NCBI GenBank assembly: GCA_963793335.1
Contig: CAWBZS010000001.1
Span: 124,001-188,000, forward strand
Direction of reading: 5' to 3'
Length of the DNA stretch: 64,000 nt
Source of the DNA: Sva-07 sp963793335
Lineage (GTDB): Bacteria; Actinomycetota; Acidimicrobiia; Acidimicrobiales; Ilumatobacteraceae
Shown here: piece after piece, positions 17,064 to 27,292 of the stretch
Position numbering within the stretch: the first letter of the stretch is position 1
Layout of the letters: each line of letters opens with the position of its first letter
Position numbers and translations under genes: made by a program
The notes under the pieces: model-generated
What the model saw: the letters and a program-made list of their open reading frames with translations, nothing else
Told to the model about the DNA's origin: nothing
Database searches by the model: none

Positions 17064-18002
17064 ATGCGAGCAGTACGGTTCCGCGACGGCGAGGTGCAGG
17101 TGACCGAGGTCCCGCCGCTGCGCGACGGTGTTCGCGTCACGGTGAAGTCGGCGGGCATCTGCGGATCGGACCTCCACCTGATCGCCACACCTGGACTCAT
17201 GTCGCCGACGATCACGCTCGGCCACGAGGTGGCCGGGGTCACCGACGACGGCACCGCGGTCGGGATCGAGCCGCTTGCCCCGTGCGGCACCTGTGCGCCG
17301 TGCATTCGAGGCGAGTACAACCTGTGCGGACGCGGCAGCCGCATGCTGTACGGGGTCGGTCTCGATGGCGGCATGGCCGACGAGATGTGGGTCGACGAGC
17401 GGACCCTCGTCCCGCTGCCGGCCGGCGTGGACCCGTGCGATGCGTCGCTGGTCGAGCCGCTCGCGGTGTTGGTGCACTCATTCCGGCGAGCCGGCGTTCG
17501 TTCCGACCAGCGCGTGTGCGTGATCGGTGGCGGCACGATCGGGCTGTGCGCTGTCGCCGTCGCGACAGCCGCAGGCTGCGAGGTGGCACTCTCGGCTCGC
17601 CACGAGGCCCAGCGCCTCGCCGGCGAACGTCTCGGCGCGACCGAGGTCCGCGGCGAGTACGACTTGGTGATCGAGGCTGCGGGCACCGAGAGCGCGCTCG
17701 CCGACGCCGTGGCAGCGGCCAAGCCATCGGCGCAGGTCGCCATCCCGGGCATCTACTGGGGTCCGGTTGCGCTGCCGGGACTGGCGATGTGTCTCAAGCA
17801 GGTCACCCTGTGCCCCACCACGCTCTACGGCCGTCACGCAGCCGGGCGCGATGTCGACAACGCCGCAGCGCTCCTGGCGGCCACACCCGAGCTCGCATCC
17901 ACCTTGATCACCCATCGCTTCCCGCTCGACGCAGCAGCCGACGCCTTCGAGACTGCGGCGAGCCGTTCCACTGGCGCGATCAAGGTCGTGCTCGAGCCGT
18001 GA
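17064..18002 (+). CDS. Zinc-dependent alcohol dehydrogenase (MDR family)
   Basis: 312 residues. Catalytic zinc ligands in AGICGSDLH and LGHEVAG. Structural zinc lobe CGTCAPCIRGEYNLC supplies four Cys. NAD(P)-binding motif VCVIGGGTIGLCAV. The protein is shorter than many relatives because loops in the nucleotide domain are compact. Substrate unknown (polyol, sorbitol or threonine dehydrogenase-like). It follows the exported hydrolase by 15 bases and may be cotranscribed with it. Confidence 0.88.
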   Translation: MRAVRFRDGEVQVTEVPPLRDGVRVTVKSAGICGSDLHLIATPGLMSPTITLGHEVAGVTDDGTAVGIEPLAPCGTCAPCIRGEYNLCGRGSRMLYGVGLDGGMADEMWVDERTLVPLPAGVDPCDASLVEPLAVLVHSFRRAGVRSDQRVCVIGGGTIGLCAVAVATAAGCEVALSARHEAQRLAGERLGATEVRGEYDLVIEAAGTESALADAVAAAKPSAQVAIPGIYWGPVALPGLAMCLKQVTLCPTTLYGRHAAGRDVDNAAALLAATPELASTLITHRFPLDAAADAFETAASRSTGAIKVVLEP

Positions 18003-18058
18003 CAGAAAACTGTTCCGAGCGCAGCGAGCTTCGCCGCACGGCCCGTTAGGTTCGCCCC

Positions 18059-18925
18059 GTGCGTCTCCCTCTGCTCCTCGGTGCTGTTGCGATCACGGCG
18101 GTGGCCTGTGGCAGTGCGGCATCCGATTCCGCGACCGATACCACCGACGCCGCTGGTGTCGCGACCGTCCCGGCGCCCACGTCGCCACCCGGCACATCTC
18201 CCCCCACGACGATGGCTCCCGACCCGGTGCCGGGTGAGGAACTGGTCGGTCGGTGGGCGCACTACGACGTGGTCGCGTACGAAGACGACACCCTCAAGAC
18301 CCTCATCATCAGCTACGGATTCAACGACTTCGAGGTCGTCGACGGCCAACTGATCGATCAGGGCAGCTTCTGCTTCTCGGAGCAGCGCACCGACCAGCCG
18401 ATCGAGACATCGCTGTCCGACGCTGCCACCCAGGCGATCAAACCGCCGCCGACTCCGGTGGCCGTCGACGTCGTCGACGGCGTGCTTCGGGTCCAACGGG
18501 CCGCCACGCCGACGCCGGTCGGTATCCGCCTCGACGACCCGGCCAACGAGCCGTTGCCGACCGACCCGAACGACCCGAGGATCGTCGACGACGACGGCGA
18601 CGGCAACCCAGGCATCACGGTGAGCATCCAGGTGACCGACGACTTCGGTGGCGAGTTGTACATCGCCCGTCGCGAGATCTTCGCCTACGAGGCGTTCCTC
18701 ACCGAGCCCGATGTGTTGACCGGCACGGTCACCGACGATTCCGAGCAACTCGTGATCGGTGCGAGCGATCCCGCCTTCGCGAGCTCACCGGCCAACTGGG
18801 GTCAGCATCCCGACCTCTCGAAGAGCCCGATCATCCTGAAGCGCGTCGATGCCGACTGGGACTGCGACCGCTTGGCGGACGAACGCGACGAGCTGTTCCC
18901 ACCCTCCCCGGTCATCGACTGGTGA
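18059..18925 (+). CDS. Lipoprotein with a possible calcium-binding segment
   Basis: 288 residues, family not recognised. Short signal peptide with lipobox-like TAVAC (Cys17), a Thr/Pro-rich spacer to about residue 60, then a soluble extracellular domain. DDDGDGNPGIT around residue 180 resembles the Asp-rich calcium loop of thrombospondin type-3-like repeats. A late segment WDCDRLADERDELFP pairs with the Cys in GSFCFSEQ as a likely disulfide. GTG start: TAGGTT ends 6 bases before it, the leaderless layout. Confidence 0.72.
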   Translation: MRLPLLLGAVAITAVACGSAASDSATDTTDAAGVATVPAPTSPPGTSPPTTMAPDPVPGEELVGRWAHYDVVAYEDDTLKTLIISYGFNDFEVVDGQLIDQGSFCFSEQRTDQPIETSLSDAATQAIKPPPTPVAVDVVDGVLRVQRAATPTPVGIRLDDPANEPLPTDPNDPRIVDDDGDGNPGITVSIQVTDDFGGELYIARREIFAYEAFLTEPDVLTGTVTDDSEQLVIGASDPAFASSPANWGQHPDLSKSPIILKRVDADWDCDRLADERDELFPPSPVIDW

Positions 18926-18940
18926 GCTGAACCGCGACGA

Positions 18941-20578
18941 TCACCCGATGTCGCGACGCGAGATCGCCCACCCCGCAAGCGCGGTCAGCAGCCCAGCGAA
19001 CGCAGCCAGCACCAGCACCGGCACCGCGTCGAACGGCTCGACGGGAAGCGCCGGGAGATGCTCGAAGGGCGACAGGCTGCGGGCCCAGCGGGGAAGGCCG
19101 AGCGTCTCCGAGAGCAACCCGACCACGAGGCAGTAGACCACCGCGCCCCACGCACCGACCGAGGTCCGAACGTTCAATCCGACGAGCGCGGCCGTGAACG
19201 TCGCCAGCACGGCGAGCGCGACGAACATCGTCAACGAGGCACCCAGGAGCTCGAACCCGCCATCGACGTCGCCGGTCTGCGCGACGTAGCCGACGCCGGT
19301 CGCCACCGCACCGACCACCATCAGCGCCAGGCTGCCGGCGAGCGCCACCGACAGATGACTGGCGAGCCACCTGGCACGACCCACCGGGGTGGCGAGGATC
19401 GACTCGGCGCGCAGCGCGAGTTCCTCGGTGCGCAGCCGCAGCACCGACGCAACCGTGAAGCCGGAGACGAACAGCGCAACCATCAGCACGGTCATGGCCA
19501 GGTAACTCTCGGTGATCGTGCCCTCTCCACTGAGCGCGAGCATCTCGGCGATTGCCTCGTTGTCGGCGAACGCCGACGCCTGGTCGGCGAGCAGCCCGAA
19601 GAAGAACGCCAAGACACCGACGCCGCCGAGCCACCCGATCAGCGAACCTCGCTGCAACCGCAGCGCCAACGCAATCGGGCTGTTGAGTCGTCTGCTCGCA
19701 GCTGGTGGCCCCGAGCGCTGTGACATCAGGCCCGCTCCGAGGTCGCGTCGCGCCATCAGCACGACCGCCACGACGAGCAACCCCACCGCGAGCACCACCA
19801 GCGGTGCGAGCACCCACCATCGCTCGCCGGCGAACGGGCGGATCGCCTGGGCAACGCCCAGGGGCGACAGCCACAGCACCCAGGTGGTCCCCATGTCGGC
19901 CACCGCGCGGATGAGGAAGAACAGCCCGAGCACGGCACCCGCCATCGACAACGAGGCGCGGGCGCTCGCCGCGACCTGGGCGGTGACCGCAGCAACGCCG
20001 ATGAACAGCGCAGCTGTTGCCAGCGTCGCAGCGCCGTAGGCGAACGAGCCGGACGCAGGGAGCCCGAACACAAGCAGCGCTGCGACATTGCCGATCGAAA
20101 TGAGCACGGAGAGCAAGAACACCCAGGTGATCGCCGCTGCAAGGGTTGCGTAGCGACCAACCGGAGCGGCGAGCACCAGGTCGGCACGATCGGTCTCCTC
20201 CTCACCACGGGTGTGCCGGATCAACATGAAGATGCACATCAGCGCAATCGCGACATACGTGTACAGCGCCACCTCGTTCATCACGACAGCACCCTCGGTC
20301 GGGTGGTCGAGTCCGTAGCCGGGCCCCGTGAGCGCCTTGATCGCCGCATTCGCCTGGGCGATCGCCGCATAGCCATCGAGGTCAGCCGGTGTGGTGTAGA
20401 GCGCAACGACGCTGCCGATCGACGCGGCCACGAGGCCGACGAATGAGAGCACCCACACCGGGGCGCGCAGCCGGTCGCGGCGCATCATGAAGCGCAACTG
20501 CGTCCAGAACTTGGCGAACGACTCCGACTGGTGGATCCCGGCCGAGGCCGTCGCCGTCTCGGGTGGGGCAGCACTCAC
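18941..20578 (-). CDS. ABC-2-type exporter permease (polyketide-antibiotic exporter-like)
   Basis: Membrane protein of 545 residues with about 12 segments arranged as two related halves, each opening with a cytoplasmic amphipathic stretch. Internal similarity between halves (for example ADLVLAAPVGRYATLAAA and AESILATPVGRARWLASH) marks a fused duplicated permease. Probably exports a hydrophobic compound or antibiotic with the ATPase encoded upstream, with which it overlaps by four bases. Convergent with the preceding lipoprotein, 15 bases apart. Confidence 0.85.
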   Translation of the reverse strand: MSAAPPETATASAGIHQSESFAKFWTQLRFMMRRDRLRAPVWVLSFVGLVAASIGSVVALYTTPADLDGYAAIAQANAAIKALTGPGYGLDHPTEGAVVMNEVALYTYVAIALMCIFMLIRHTRGEEETDRADLVLAAPVGRYATLAAAITWVFLLSVLISIGNVAALLVFGLPASGSFAYGAATLATAALFIGVAAVTAQVAASARASLSMAGAVLGLFFLIRAVADMGTTWVLWLSPLGVAQAIRPFAGERWWVLAPLVVLAVGLLVVAVVLMARRDLGAGLMSQRSGPPAASRRLNSPIALALRLQRGSLIGWLGGVGVLAFFFGLLADQASAFADNEAIAEMLALSGEGTITESYLAMTVLMVALFVSGFTVASVLRLRTEELALRAESILATPVGRARWLASHLSVALAGSLALMVVGAVATGVGYVAQTGDVDGGFELLGASLTMFVALAVLATFTAALVGLNVRTSVGAWGAVVYCLVVGLLSETLGLPRWARSLSPFEHLPALPVEPFDAVPVLVLAAFAGLLTALAGWAISRRDIG

Positions 20579-21480
20579 GGCGCGGCCTCTGGCTCTCCCA
20601 CGTCGTACTCGGCGAGGAAGAGCTCCTCGAGCGTGGGTGGCTGGCTCACGAGCGACGTGATGTCGAACGACGACAGCAGCGCCATCAGCTCGCCGAGGTG
20701 TGCGGTGTCGACCTGAATGTGGACGTGGCCGGCGTCGTCGGTGTGGATTCCGTGGACCCCGACCTGATCGGCAAGTCCGTCGGGCGTGCGCCTGGTGGCG
20801 ACGGTGACACTGGTTCGAGTGCTGGTGCGAAGGTCGTCGAGGGTGCCACTGAGCACGTTGCGTCCGTTGCGGATGATCGTGACGCGGTCACACAGCTTCT
20901 CGACCTCGGCGAGGATGTGGCTCGACAGCAGGACCGTTCGCCCGCCGGCCACCACCTCGCCGATTTCCGATTGGAACACGGTCTCCATCAGGGGATCGAG
21001 GCCTGCCGTCGGTTCGTCGAGCAGGAACAGTTCGGCGTTCGATGCGAGCGCGGTGATCAGGGCCACCTTTTGGCGATTTCCCTTCGAGTACGTACCAGAC
21101 TTCTTGCGCGGATCGAGCTCGAATCGTTCGACCAGGTCGTCACGTTTCTCGGCGTCGACGTCGCCGCGCAGTCGGGCGAAGTAGTCGATGATCTCACCAC
21201 CGGTGAGGTTCGGCCACAGGCTCACGTCACCCGGAACGTACGCAATGCGATGATGCAGACGTACCGCGTGCGTCCACGGGTCGTCGCCGAGGAGGCGGAC
21301 CTCGCCGGCATCGTGACGCAGGAGGCCGAGCAGTGTGCGGATGGTGACCGACTTGCCTGCACCGTTGGGGCCGAGATACCCGTGGACCTCACCCGTCCGG
21401 ACCTCCAAGCAGAGTTCGTCGAGTGCCCGTGACGCCCCGAACGTCTTCACGACGTCGATGAGTTCGATTGCTGCGCTCAT
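20575..21480 (-). CDS. ABC exporter ATP-binding protein
   Basis: ATPase subunit of 301 residues. Walker A GPNGAGKS (37-44), Q-loop region replaced by IAYVPGDVSLWPN, signature TYSKGNRQKVAL, Walker B ELFLLDEPTAGLDP and switch SSHILAEVEKL. The C-terminal 80 residues form a DUF4162-like domain typical of exporter ATPases. SD-like GAGGAG precedes ATG 21480. It forms an operon with the fused permease; together they make a complete exporter. No dedicated regulator is adjacent. Confidence 0.9.
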   Translation of the reverse strand: MSAAIELIDVVKTFGASRALDELCLEVRTGEVHGYLGPNGAGKSVTIRTLLGLLRHDAGEVRLLGDDPWTHAVRLHHRIAYVPGDVSLWPNLTGGEIIDYFARLRGDVDAEKRDDLVERFELDPRKKSGTYSKGNRQKVALITALASNAELFLLDEPTAGLDPLMETVFQSEIGEVVAGGRTVLLSSHILAEVEKLCDRVTIIRNGRNVLSGTLDDLRTSTRTSVTVATRRTPDGLADQVGVHGIHTDDAGHVHIQVDTAHLGELMALLSSFDITSLVSQPPTLEELFLAEYDVGEPEAAP

Positions 21481-21608
21481 GCTCCTCAGTCTCCCTCGAC
21501 CGCAGCGCGCTCCAGGATTTCCCCGCACGGCCGCCGTCTGGCACCATCTTCGCCGGGAACCACCACATCCCGCACATCCACTCCTCTCCCCAACCAAAGG
21601 AATCCCCC

Positions 21609-22385
21609 ATGTTTGCTTCGCCCCGCATACTTTCCGTCGCGCTCGCGGCCACCTTGGTCGTCGCCGCGTGCGGCTCCGACGGCGGCGACGACGCCGACTC
21701 GGCCGACACCACCGTCGCGGCGACCACGCCCGAGACCACCCCGGACACCACGACTGCCGACACCACCCCGGAGACCACGCAGGCGCCCGAGCAGGATGTC
21801 GAGGCCGACACCGCCACCGCGCAGACCTCGCTGCTGACGCTCGCGGAACTTCCCGAAGGTTGGACCGAAGCACCCGCCGCTGAGACCTCCGAGCTCGCCG
21901 GACTCCTCGCCGACTGTGTCGGGGTCGACAGCCTGACCTCGTTGGAGACCAACGCCACATCGGGCGCGTTCGCGAGCGCCGACGGTGGCCTCGTCGTCGT
22001 CCAGAGCGTCGGAATCCAGCCCACTGAGCGTGACGCCCGTGGCGTCACTGCCCAGTTCACGAACCCGTCGGTTCCCGACTGCATGGCCGAGGCGTACACC
22101 GCGGCGGGCGCCACTGCGCTGAACTCGGTCGCCGACGACGCCGAGATCGGCGAGGTCACGGCGACCCGGCTGGCCGTCGGTGCCGCCGGTGATGCCACGC
22201 AGGCCGTCCGAGTGACCATCCCCGTCACCTCCGGCGATGCCACCACCCCGGTCAACGTCGACATCGTGGTCGTGCGCGCCGGCGAGTCCCTCTCGGCGCT
22301 CACCTTCGAAGGAGCGGTCGAGCCGACCGCGGTGGAGACGATCGACGAGATCACCGCCGCCGCTGCCGCGCGCCTTCCCGCCTGA
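21609..22385 (+). CDS. Lipoprotein, hypothetical
   Basis: 258 residues. Clear signal peptide and lipobox LVVAAC (Cys19). A spacer of Thr/Pro/Glu/Asp repeats (TTPETTPDTTTADTTPETT) leads to a domain of about 180 residues with ELPEGWTEAP, two Cys (LADCVGVD, VPDCMAEAY) likely disulfide bonded, and a C-terminal helix. The fold resembles small PknH-sensor-like or mycobacterial lipoprotein domains, but this is not secure. AAAGGAA precedes ATG 21609, so it has a leader, unlike many neighbours. Confidence 0.72.
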   Translation: MFASPRILSVALAATLVVAACGSDGGDDADSADTTVAATTPETTPDTTTADTTPETTQAPEQDVEADTATAQTSLLTLAELPEGWTEAPAAETSELAGLLADCVGVDSLTSLETNATSGAFASADGGLVVVQSVGIQPTERDARGVTAQFTNPSVPDCMAEAYTAAGATALNSVADDAEIGEVTATRLAVGAAGDATQAVRVTIPVTSGDATTPVNVDIVVVRAGESLSALTFEGAVEPTAVETIDEITAAAAARLPA

Positions 22386-22505
22386 CCCCCGACCGGTCGG
22401 CGTCCGGTCGACGGGTCGTTTGCGTCCGAGGCCGCATCGGGAGGAAGATGACCTGCGAGGGGCGCAACCGATGGATCGACGAGCGGTCCACACGGGAGGG
22501 GATCG

Positions 22506-25500
22506 ATGGCCGACGGCACGACGAACGCAAGCGGGGAACCAGCGGATCTCCGCCACACCGCTGACGGAACCGACCGGGCGCGAGTCCTCCGGCTCGTCGC
22601 GGTCGCCGTCAGCGCCGTCGTGCTGGTCCTGCTGACCGCTGCGGCGCTGCCAGCGGGCTCCGGCGCCGACATTCTGCAACTGGAGTTCGCCGGCAACGCA
22701 GACACCGCTGCACGCGTGATCGTCACCGCGGCCGGAAGTGGCGACGTCGAGACCGTCTTCGACGACCTCGAAGAACAACTCGACGCCGATTCGATCTTCA
22801 TCGTCGTGTACGCCATCGCGCTGATCGCTCCCCTCGTTGCGCTGCTCGCACTGCGCCGACACGTCCGCAAGCACGAGGAAGGGCACGTCTGGTCCCGATG
22901 GTCGGTTGCCGGTGGCATCGCAATCGGGTCGGTGGTCGCCGCCGCAGCTCTCGACGTCATCGAGAACGCGTCGTTGCGCAACGGCCTCGACGCCCTCGTG
23001 AGAGACTTCCCCGAGCCCGCCTCTCCCATCACAGCGGTTGCAGACTCGCCATGGGCCATCGCATCGTTCGCCGCCGGAACCAAGTTCGCGCTCGTGGCGA
23101 TGGCGCTGGTGGTGCTCGTGGCCATGGCAGCGACCTGGGTCGCCACCGGGTTCAGGCCGCTACCGCAGCGATCTGCGATGCCCCTTCCCGACGAGGTACA
23201 GCGGCGATGGGCGCCCGCCGATGACAAGATCGGCATCAGCTGCTCGGGGGGCGGCGTCCGGTCGGCAACGTTCAGCCTGGGAGCGCTGCAGGTGCTCGAC
23301 GAACGCGGCGTCCTCCCGCGTGCGAGCTACGTCACCGCCGTGTCCGGTGGCGGGTACATGGCTGCCAGTTGGGCGATCGCTCAAGAACAGGCGGCGGACG
23401 AGGCCCGACCAACGATCGATCGAGACGACGACGGTCGTCGCATCAACGAGGCCGAAAACCCTCGACCGGTGTACGCCCCACGGTCGCCGGAGGAACGCTG
23501 GGCACGTCTGCACTCCTCCCATCTGATCGCCAGTTCGCTCGTGCTGCTCGCCGGAGCGCTGCGCCTCGTGGCCGGCATTCTCTTCGGCTGGCTGCTGATC
23601 TGGATGCTGATGTTCGTCGTCGCCCGCCCGCTCGGCTGGGTGATCTCCAGCCCAGCCGTGCATCCGGAACTGAAGGCACGGACGCCGATCCTGGAAACCC
23701 GAGCCCAGCCCGATCTCGACGGGTTACCCACGGTGGAGTTCGTGGAGGAGAAGTCGCTCGCCGATCCCCCGTACTCGCTGTACTCGTTCGAGCCTGCCTA
23801 CTCGTGTGCGACGTTGCGGTCGTGGGCGACCACGGACAGTCGCGACAGCACCGTCCGGCAGGTCGGTCTCGTCACCACGGGTCCTGGGGTGGTGCGCGTG
23901 GAGCGAGGCGAGGCGACAGTGGTCGAACAGCCCACACTCGCCGTCCCGCCCGTGATCGAGAAGGAATCCGAGCCACCCGGACGGGGCATTCCGATCGGCT
24001 GCAGCCCCGACGTGCCCCCGCCGTCGGCCAACGCCGACGGCCCATCGGTGTTCGTCAGCACCGACGCCGCATTCGACCTCGACAGCAGGGTGTTCCAGAC
24101 GACACCCCGCGCCGACGCCGACGCCCAGGCGGCGGCCATCTCGCGAGCACTCGCGCGAATCGACGGCGCCGACGATCTCGCACACGTCGGGCTTGACCGG
24201 TCGAACACCGATCAGCTTCACGTTCGGCCAGTGGCTCACGGGTCTCGTCCTGCTGCTGCTCGGGTTCCTGCTCTATCTCGGCGCGCCTGCTCTGGCGGCC
24301 CTTCAACGCCAACCGCCGCCTGGTGCTCGAACGGGCCGCGGCGATGTTCGCAGCCACAGGCGCCATCTGGCTCGGCGTGTTCGTGGTGTTGCCGTGGTGC
24401 CTCCAGGAAGTGCCCCCGTTCATCGCCGACCTCCTTCGTTTCGGTGACGGCAACCCGAGCGGCGACGGTGCCACCGGCCTCGACGGTCTGCTCGCCGCGC
24501 TCGGAATCAGCGGCGTTCTGGCCGCGTCCGTCAAGACGTTCAGTGAGTACGCCGTCAAGCAGGGTCGCGCCCACCTCCCGCTGATCGTCAAGTTCGCCGT
24601 CGGTGTCGTGCTCCCGCTGCTCGGCGTCCTGGTGTTCCTCGATCAGCTCGAGTTCGCTGCCGCGAACGGGCCCAGCGGCCGGATGCTCGGCTTTGGCATC
24701 GGCATGAATCTGGGCCTGCTCCCGGCCGTCCTCGCGTCCGACATCGGCCGCTTCGTCATCGTCGTCATCGGCCTCTTCCTGCTCGGCACGATCGATGCCC
24801 ACTCCTGGTCGCTCTTCCCGTTCTACAAGCGGCGCCTGAGCGAGGCGTACACGATCGGACGAACGAAGCCGATGGAGGCGGCCGAAGTGCCCTACGAGCA
24901 GGGACCGATCCTGATCGCGCCGAGCACGGCGCCGCCGGGGGATCGCAGCTCCAGAGCGGCACGAGCGCTGCGCAAGACGGGCCACTCGTACCTCACCAAC
25001 GAGTCGAAGGACGGGCACCCTGGACCGCAACTCGTGATGTGCTGCGCAGCCAACGTCGCCGATGCCGCCGTCGCTCCCCCGGGCCGTCGATCGGTGTCGT
25101 TCTCGGTGTCTCGCGAGGTGCTCGGGTCGGCCGAACTCGGCTGGATGACCACCACCAGCTACTTCGATCGACTCAAGCCGCGACGGCTCAGTGACGTCAC
25201 GTTGCCGTCGCTGATGGCGATCTCCGGAGCCGCCGTGTCGCCCGGCATGGGCAAGATGAGCCGAGGACCGACCGACTCGCTGCTCGCCCTGCTCAACATC
25301 CGACTCGGTGTGTGGATCCCGAGTCCTGCTGCCGTGCACGACCTCCCCGACGGACGGACCTGGCGTGCATGGCCGTGGTGGGGATGGTACGTCCGCGAGG
25401 TCTTCGGTTGGTTCCCGTCGAGGGCTTCGTTCCTCTACGTCTCCGACGGCGGGCACTGGGAGAACCTCGGGCTGGTCGAGTTGTTCCGGCGCGGTTGCAC

Positions 25501-25999
25501 CGAGATCTACTGCGTCAGCGCGGCTGGCGACGGCCGCGACTCGTTCAGCACGATCGGTGAGGCACTCGCGCTGGCGCGTGAGCTGTTCGGCGTGGAGTCC
25601 AAGGTCGACCTGGAGCCGTTGCGACCTCCCGCAAGCGCTCCCCAGACACCCGGGACACGATCGCTGCGCCGCCGGTTGAGCCCCGACGTGTCCGACGACG
25701 ATGCCACCCGGGCGAACACGTGGGCGCCCCAAGGCGACGTCAACGGAACCTTCACCTATCCCGATGGTCGGTCGGGTCGGATCGTGATCATCGAGGCGAA
25801 TCTCGCCGAGGCCGTGCCGTGGGACGTGCAGGCGTGGGCAGAAGGCAACGAGGCGTTCCCCGACGACCCGACCACCGACCAGCTGTTCAGCCATCGTCAG
25901 TTCGAGAGCTATCGGGCGCTCGGCCGCAGCCAGATGAACAACGCCCTCGATCGCCCGCAATCGGAGACCGAATCCACACCAGCGAGCCCGATTGTTTGA
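22506..25999 (+). CDS. Large membrane patatin-like phospholipase, two frameshifts
   Basis: About 1,160 residues when repaired. Two N-terminal membrane segments, another pair near residues 140-215, then the patatin core: KIGISCSGGGVRSATF (oxyanion GGG at about 247) and AVSGGGYMA (catalytic Ser at about 280). A large insertion carries further membrane segments, and the catalytic Asp is in YVSDGGHWENLGLVEL (codon near 25445). The frame shifts by one base near 24190 (GGGCTTGACC, expected CTGACC) and again near 24280, inside membrane segments; no stop interrupts the corrected frame. Patatin-like enzymes are lipid acyl hydrolases. GGGAGGGG precedes ATG 22506. Confidence 0.8.
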
Positions 26000-26068
26000 A
26001 ACAGCCCGAGATCAGGCACGCTGTGATCATCTCGTCAGGCCGCACGGCCGCTCTCGGAAGGTGACAGG

Positions 26069-26476
26069 ATGAACGCCAATGGCAACATGAAGATCGTCGG
26101 CCGGATCTCACAAGTGATCGCGGCACTCTGGATCCTCAACGTGTGGTTCCGTCGCTTCGACAAGGACACCGGTTACCGCGGTGGCGACGCGACCAACATG
26201 CGCGAAGAGTTCGCCGAGTACGGGCTGCCGCCGACGGCCATGTATGCCGTCGGCGCGACCAAGGTCGGCCTCGCCATTGCGCTGCTCGTCGGGTTGTTCG
26301 TCCCGAAGGTCGTCCGACCGGCCGCGATCGGTCTGGCGCTGTTCATGCTCGGAGCGATCGGCATGCACGTCAAGGTCAGCGACCCGATCAAGCGCGCAAC
26401 ACCCGCCATGACCGTGCTGACCCTCTCGTCGATCGCGGCGATCTGCGCAACGGGCCAGGACTCAGACGCCGACTGA
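26069..26476 (+). CDS. DoxX-like membrane protein
   Basis: 135 residues with four membrane segments: ISQVIAALWILNVWF, VGATKVGLAIALLVGLFV, AAIGLALFMLGAIGMHV and AMTVLTLSSIAAICA. Cytoplasmic loop FDKDTGYRGGDATNMREEF. The layout matches the DoxX/SURF4-like family, small quinone- or redox-associated membrane proteins of uncertain function. GGAAGG and AGG precede ATG 26069. It converges on a second DoxX-like gene with five bases between stops. Confidence 0.75.
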   Translation: MNANGNMKIVGRISQVIAALWILNVWFRRFDKDTGYRGGDATNMREEFAEYGLPPTAMYAVGATKVGLAIALLVGLFVPKVVRPAAIGLALFMLGAIGMHVKVSDPIKRATPAMTVLTLSSIAAICATGQDSDAD

Positions 26477-26481
26477 GGTCG

Positions 26482-26820
26482 TCAGGTTGCGAGGAACAGG
26501 TACACCAACGACGCGTTGAGCACCGCCAGGCTGGCGGCGGGCAGCATTCGCAGTGGCGGGTCGTGGAGGCGCACCCGCACGACCACTCCCGACACCATCA
26601 GCACGCAGAGCCCCAACGCTGCGGCAGCTCCGAGTGGGGCGACGGCGAGCCCCAGCAGCACGCCGGTCGCGCCGAGCAACTCGAGGACCCCGATCGGGAC
26701 ACGCAGATGTGGGATCCCGTATCGGCGGTACTCCTCGCGGAGACGCTGCTGCCAGATGCACGCCGCACCGAAGTAGCCGAACGACAGTGCCGAGAGCAGG
26801 GCGAGCGGCACCAGGAACAT
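26482..26820 (-). CDS. DoxX-like membrane protein
   Basis: 112 residues, four membrane segments (starting FLVPLALLSALSFGYFGAACI) with the motif HLRVPIGVLELLGATGVLLGL characteristic of DoxX-like proteins. Function unknown; relatives are linked to redox homeostasis. TACAGT on the coding strand ends 8 bases before ATG 26820, indicating a leaderless transcript. It is convergent with the other DoxX-like gene. Confidence 0.75.
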   Translation of the reverse strand: MFLVPLALLSALSFGYFGAACIWQQRLREEYRRYGIPHLRVPIGVLELLGATGVLLGLAVAPLGAAAALGLCVLMVSGVVVRVRLHDPPLRMLPAASLAVLNASLVYLFLAT

Positions 26821-26900
26821 CGGTGCCGACTGTATGGAGCGTCAGCCCCGGTCCCACCTGCCGTGGCGCTGCGAACTCCCTCTCGTCACGCCGCACCGGC

Positions 26901-26949
26901 ACAGCGATGAGTTTCCGCGCCGACGGGTCGCGCGGAAACTCATCGCTGT
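26901..26949. repeat. Perfect 20-base inverted repeat, 9-base spacer
   Basis: Left arm ACAGCGATGAGTTTCCGCGC (26901-26920) and its exact complement (26930-26949) flank CGACGGGTC. The predicted hairpin is very stable. It lies in a 138-base non-coding stretch upstream of the minus-strand DoxX gene and ten bases beyond the stop of the next minus-strand frame. A terminator role is possible, though no T-tract follows; it differs from the repeat family at 38-57 kb. No second copy was noticed here. Confidence 0.7.
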
Positions 26950-26958
26950 CGAGGCGTG

Positions 26959-27215
26959 TCAGCCCTCGGCGTCGGCGGCTGCAACGACCGCGAGCACCAC
27001 CGTTGAGGCGATCGAGAGGCCACGCCCGAGCGCAGTACGGCGATCGATACGACGGGGGTCCGCCGCAACGATCGCGACGGGCGATGGCCGATGGCGAGCG
27101 GCCCACCCAGCCACGCCACCGCCGGCGGGAACACATCGGCGGGCAGCAGGAACGGCAGGGCGATCAGCGCCGTCCCAGCCGGGATCGCACGTCGGGCCGG
27201 GCCGGGCCGGGCCAT
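26959..27215 (-). CDS. Small two-segment membrane protein, frame interrupted
   Basis: Weakly supported. From ATG 27215 (or 27233) the frame encodes ALIALPFLLPADVFPPAVAW, a good membrane segment. Near 27080-27100 the reading moves to another frame that continues DPRRIDRRTALGRGLSIAS and a second hydrophobic segment TVVLAVVAAADAEG before a stop at 26959. One missing base would join them into about 86 residues. The hydrophobic topology suits a DUF-type membrane protein, but the family is not recognised and the joined reading could be wrong. Confidence 0.35.
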
Positions 27216-27240
27216 GATGTATGGAGGCCGCACGTGACCC

Positions 27241-27277
27241 GAAAAAGCCGTTGACCAGGGCCGGAGCCCTGGTCAAC
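27241..27277 (-). terminator. Rho-independent terminator downstream of tRNA-Leu
   Basis: Perfect 11-base stem (GTTGACCAGGG at 27250-27260 with CCCTGGTCAAC at 27267-27277) around a six-base loop. On the minus strand it is followed after GGC by TTTTT (27242-27246). It lies 16 bases past the tRNA 3' end and is the clearest intrinsic terminator in the window. Confidence 0.88.
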
Positions 27278-27292
27278 CGCATGTTCTCAGTG

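Noticed and set aside
24193..24447. Separate 84-residue membrane protein inside the patatin-like gene
   Set aside because: It is the piece between two frame breaks; the flanking frames continue the same protein on either side.
26834..27254. Plus-strand Arg-rich open frames between the DoxX gene and the tRNA
   Set aside because: No start signals, no motifs, composition of a shadow frame; one runs through the perfect inverted repeat.
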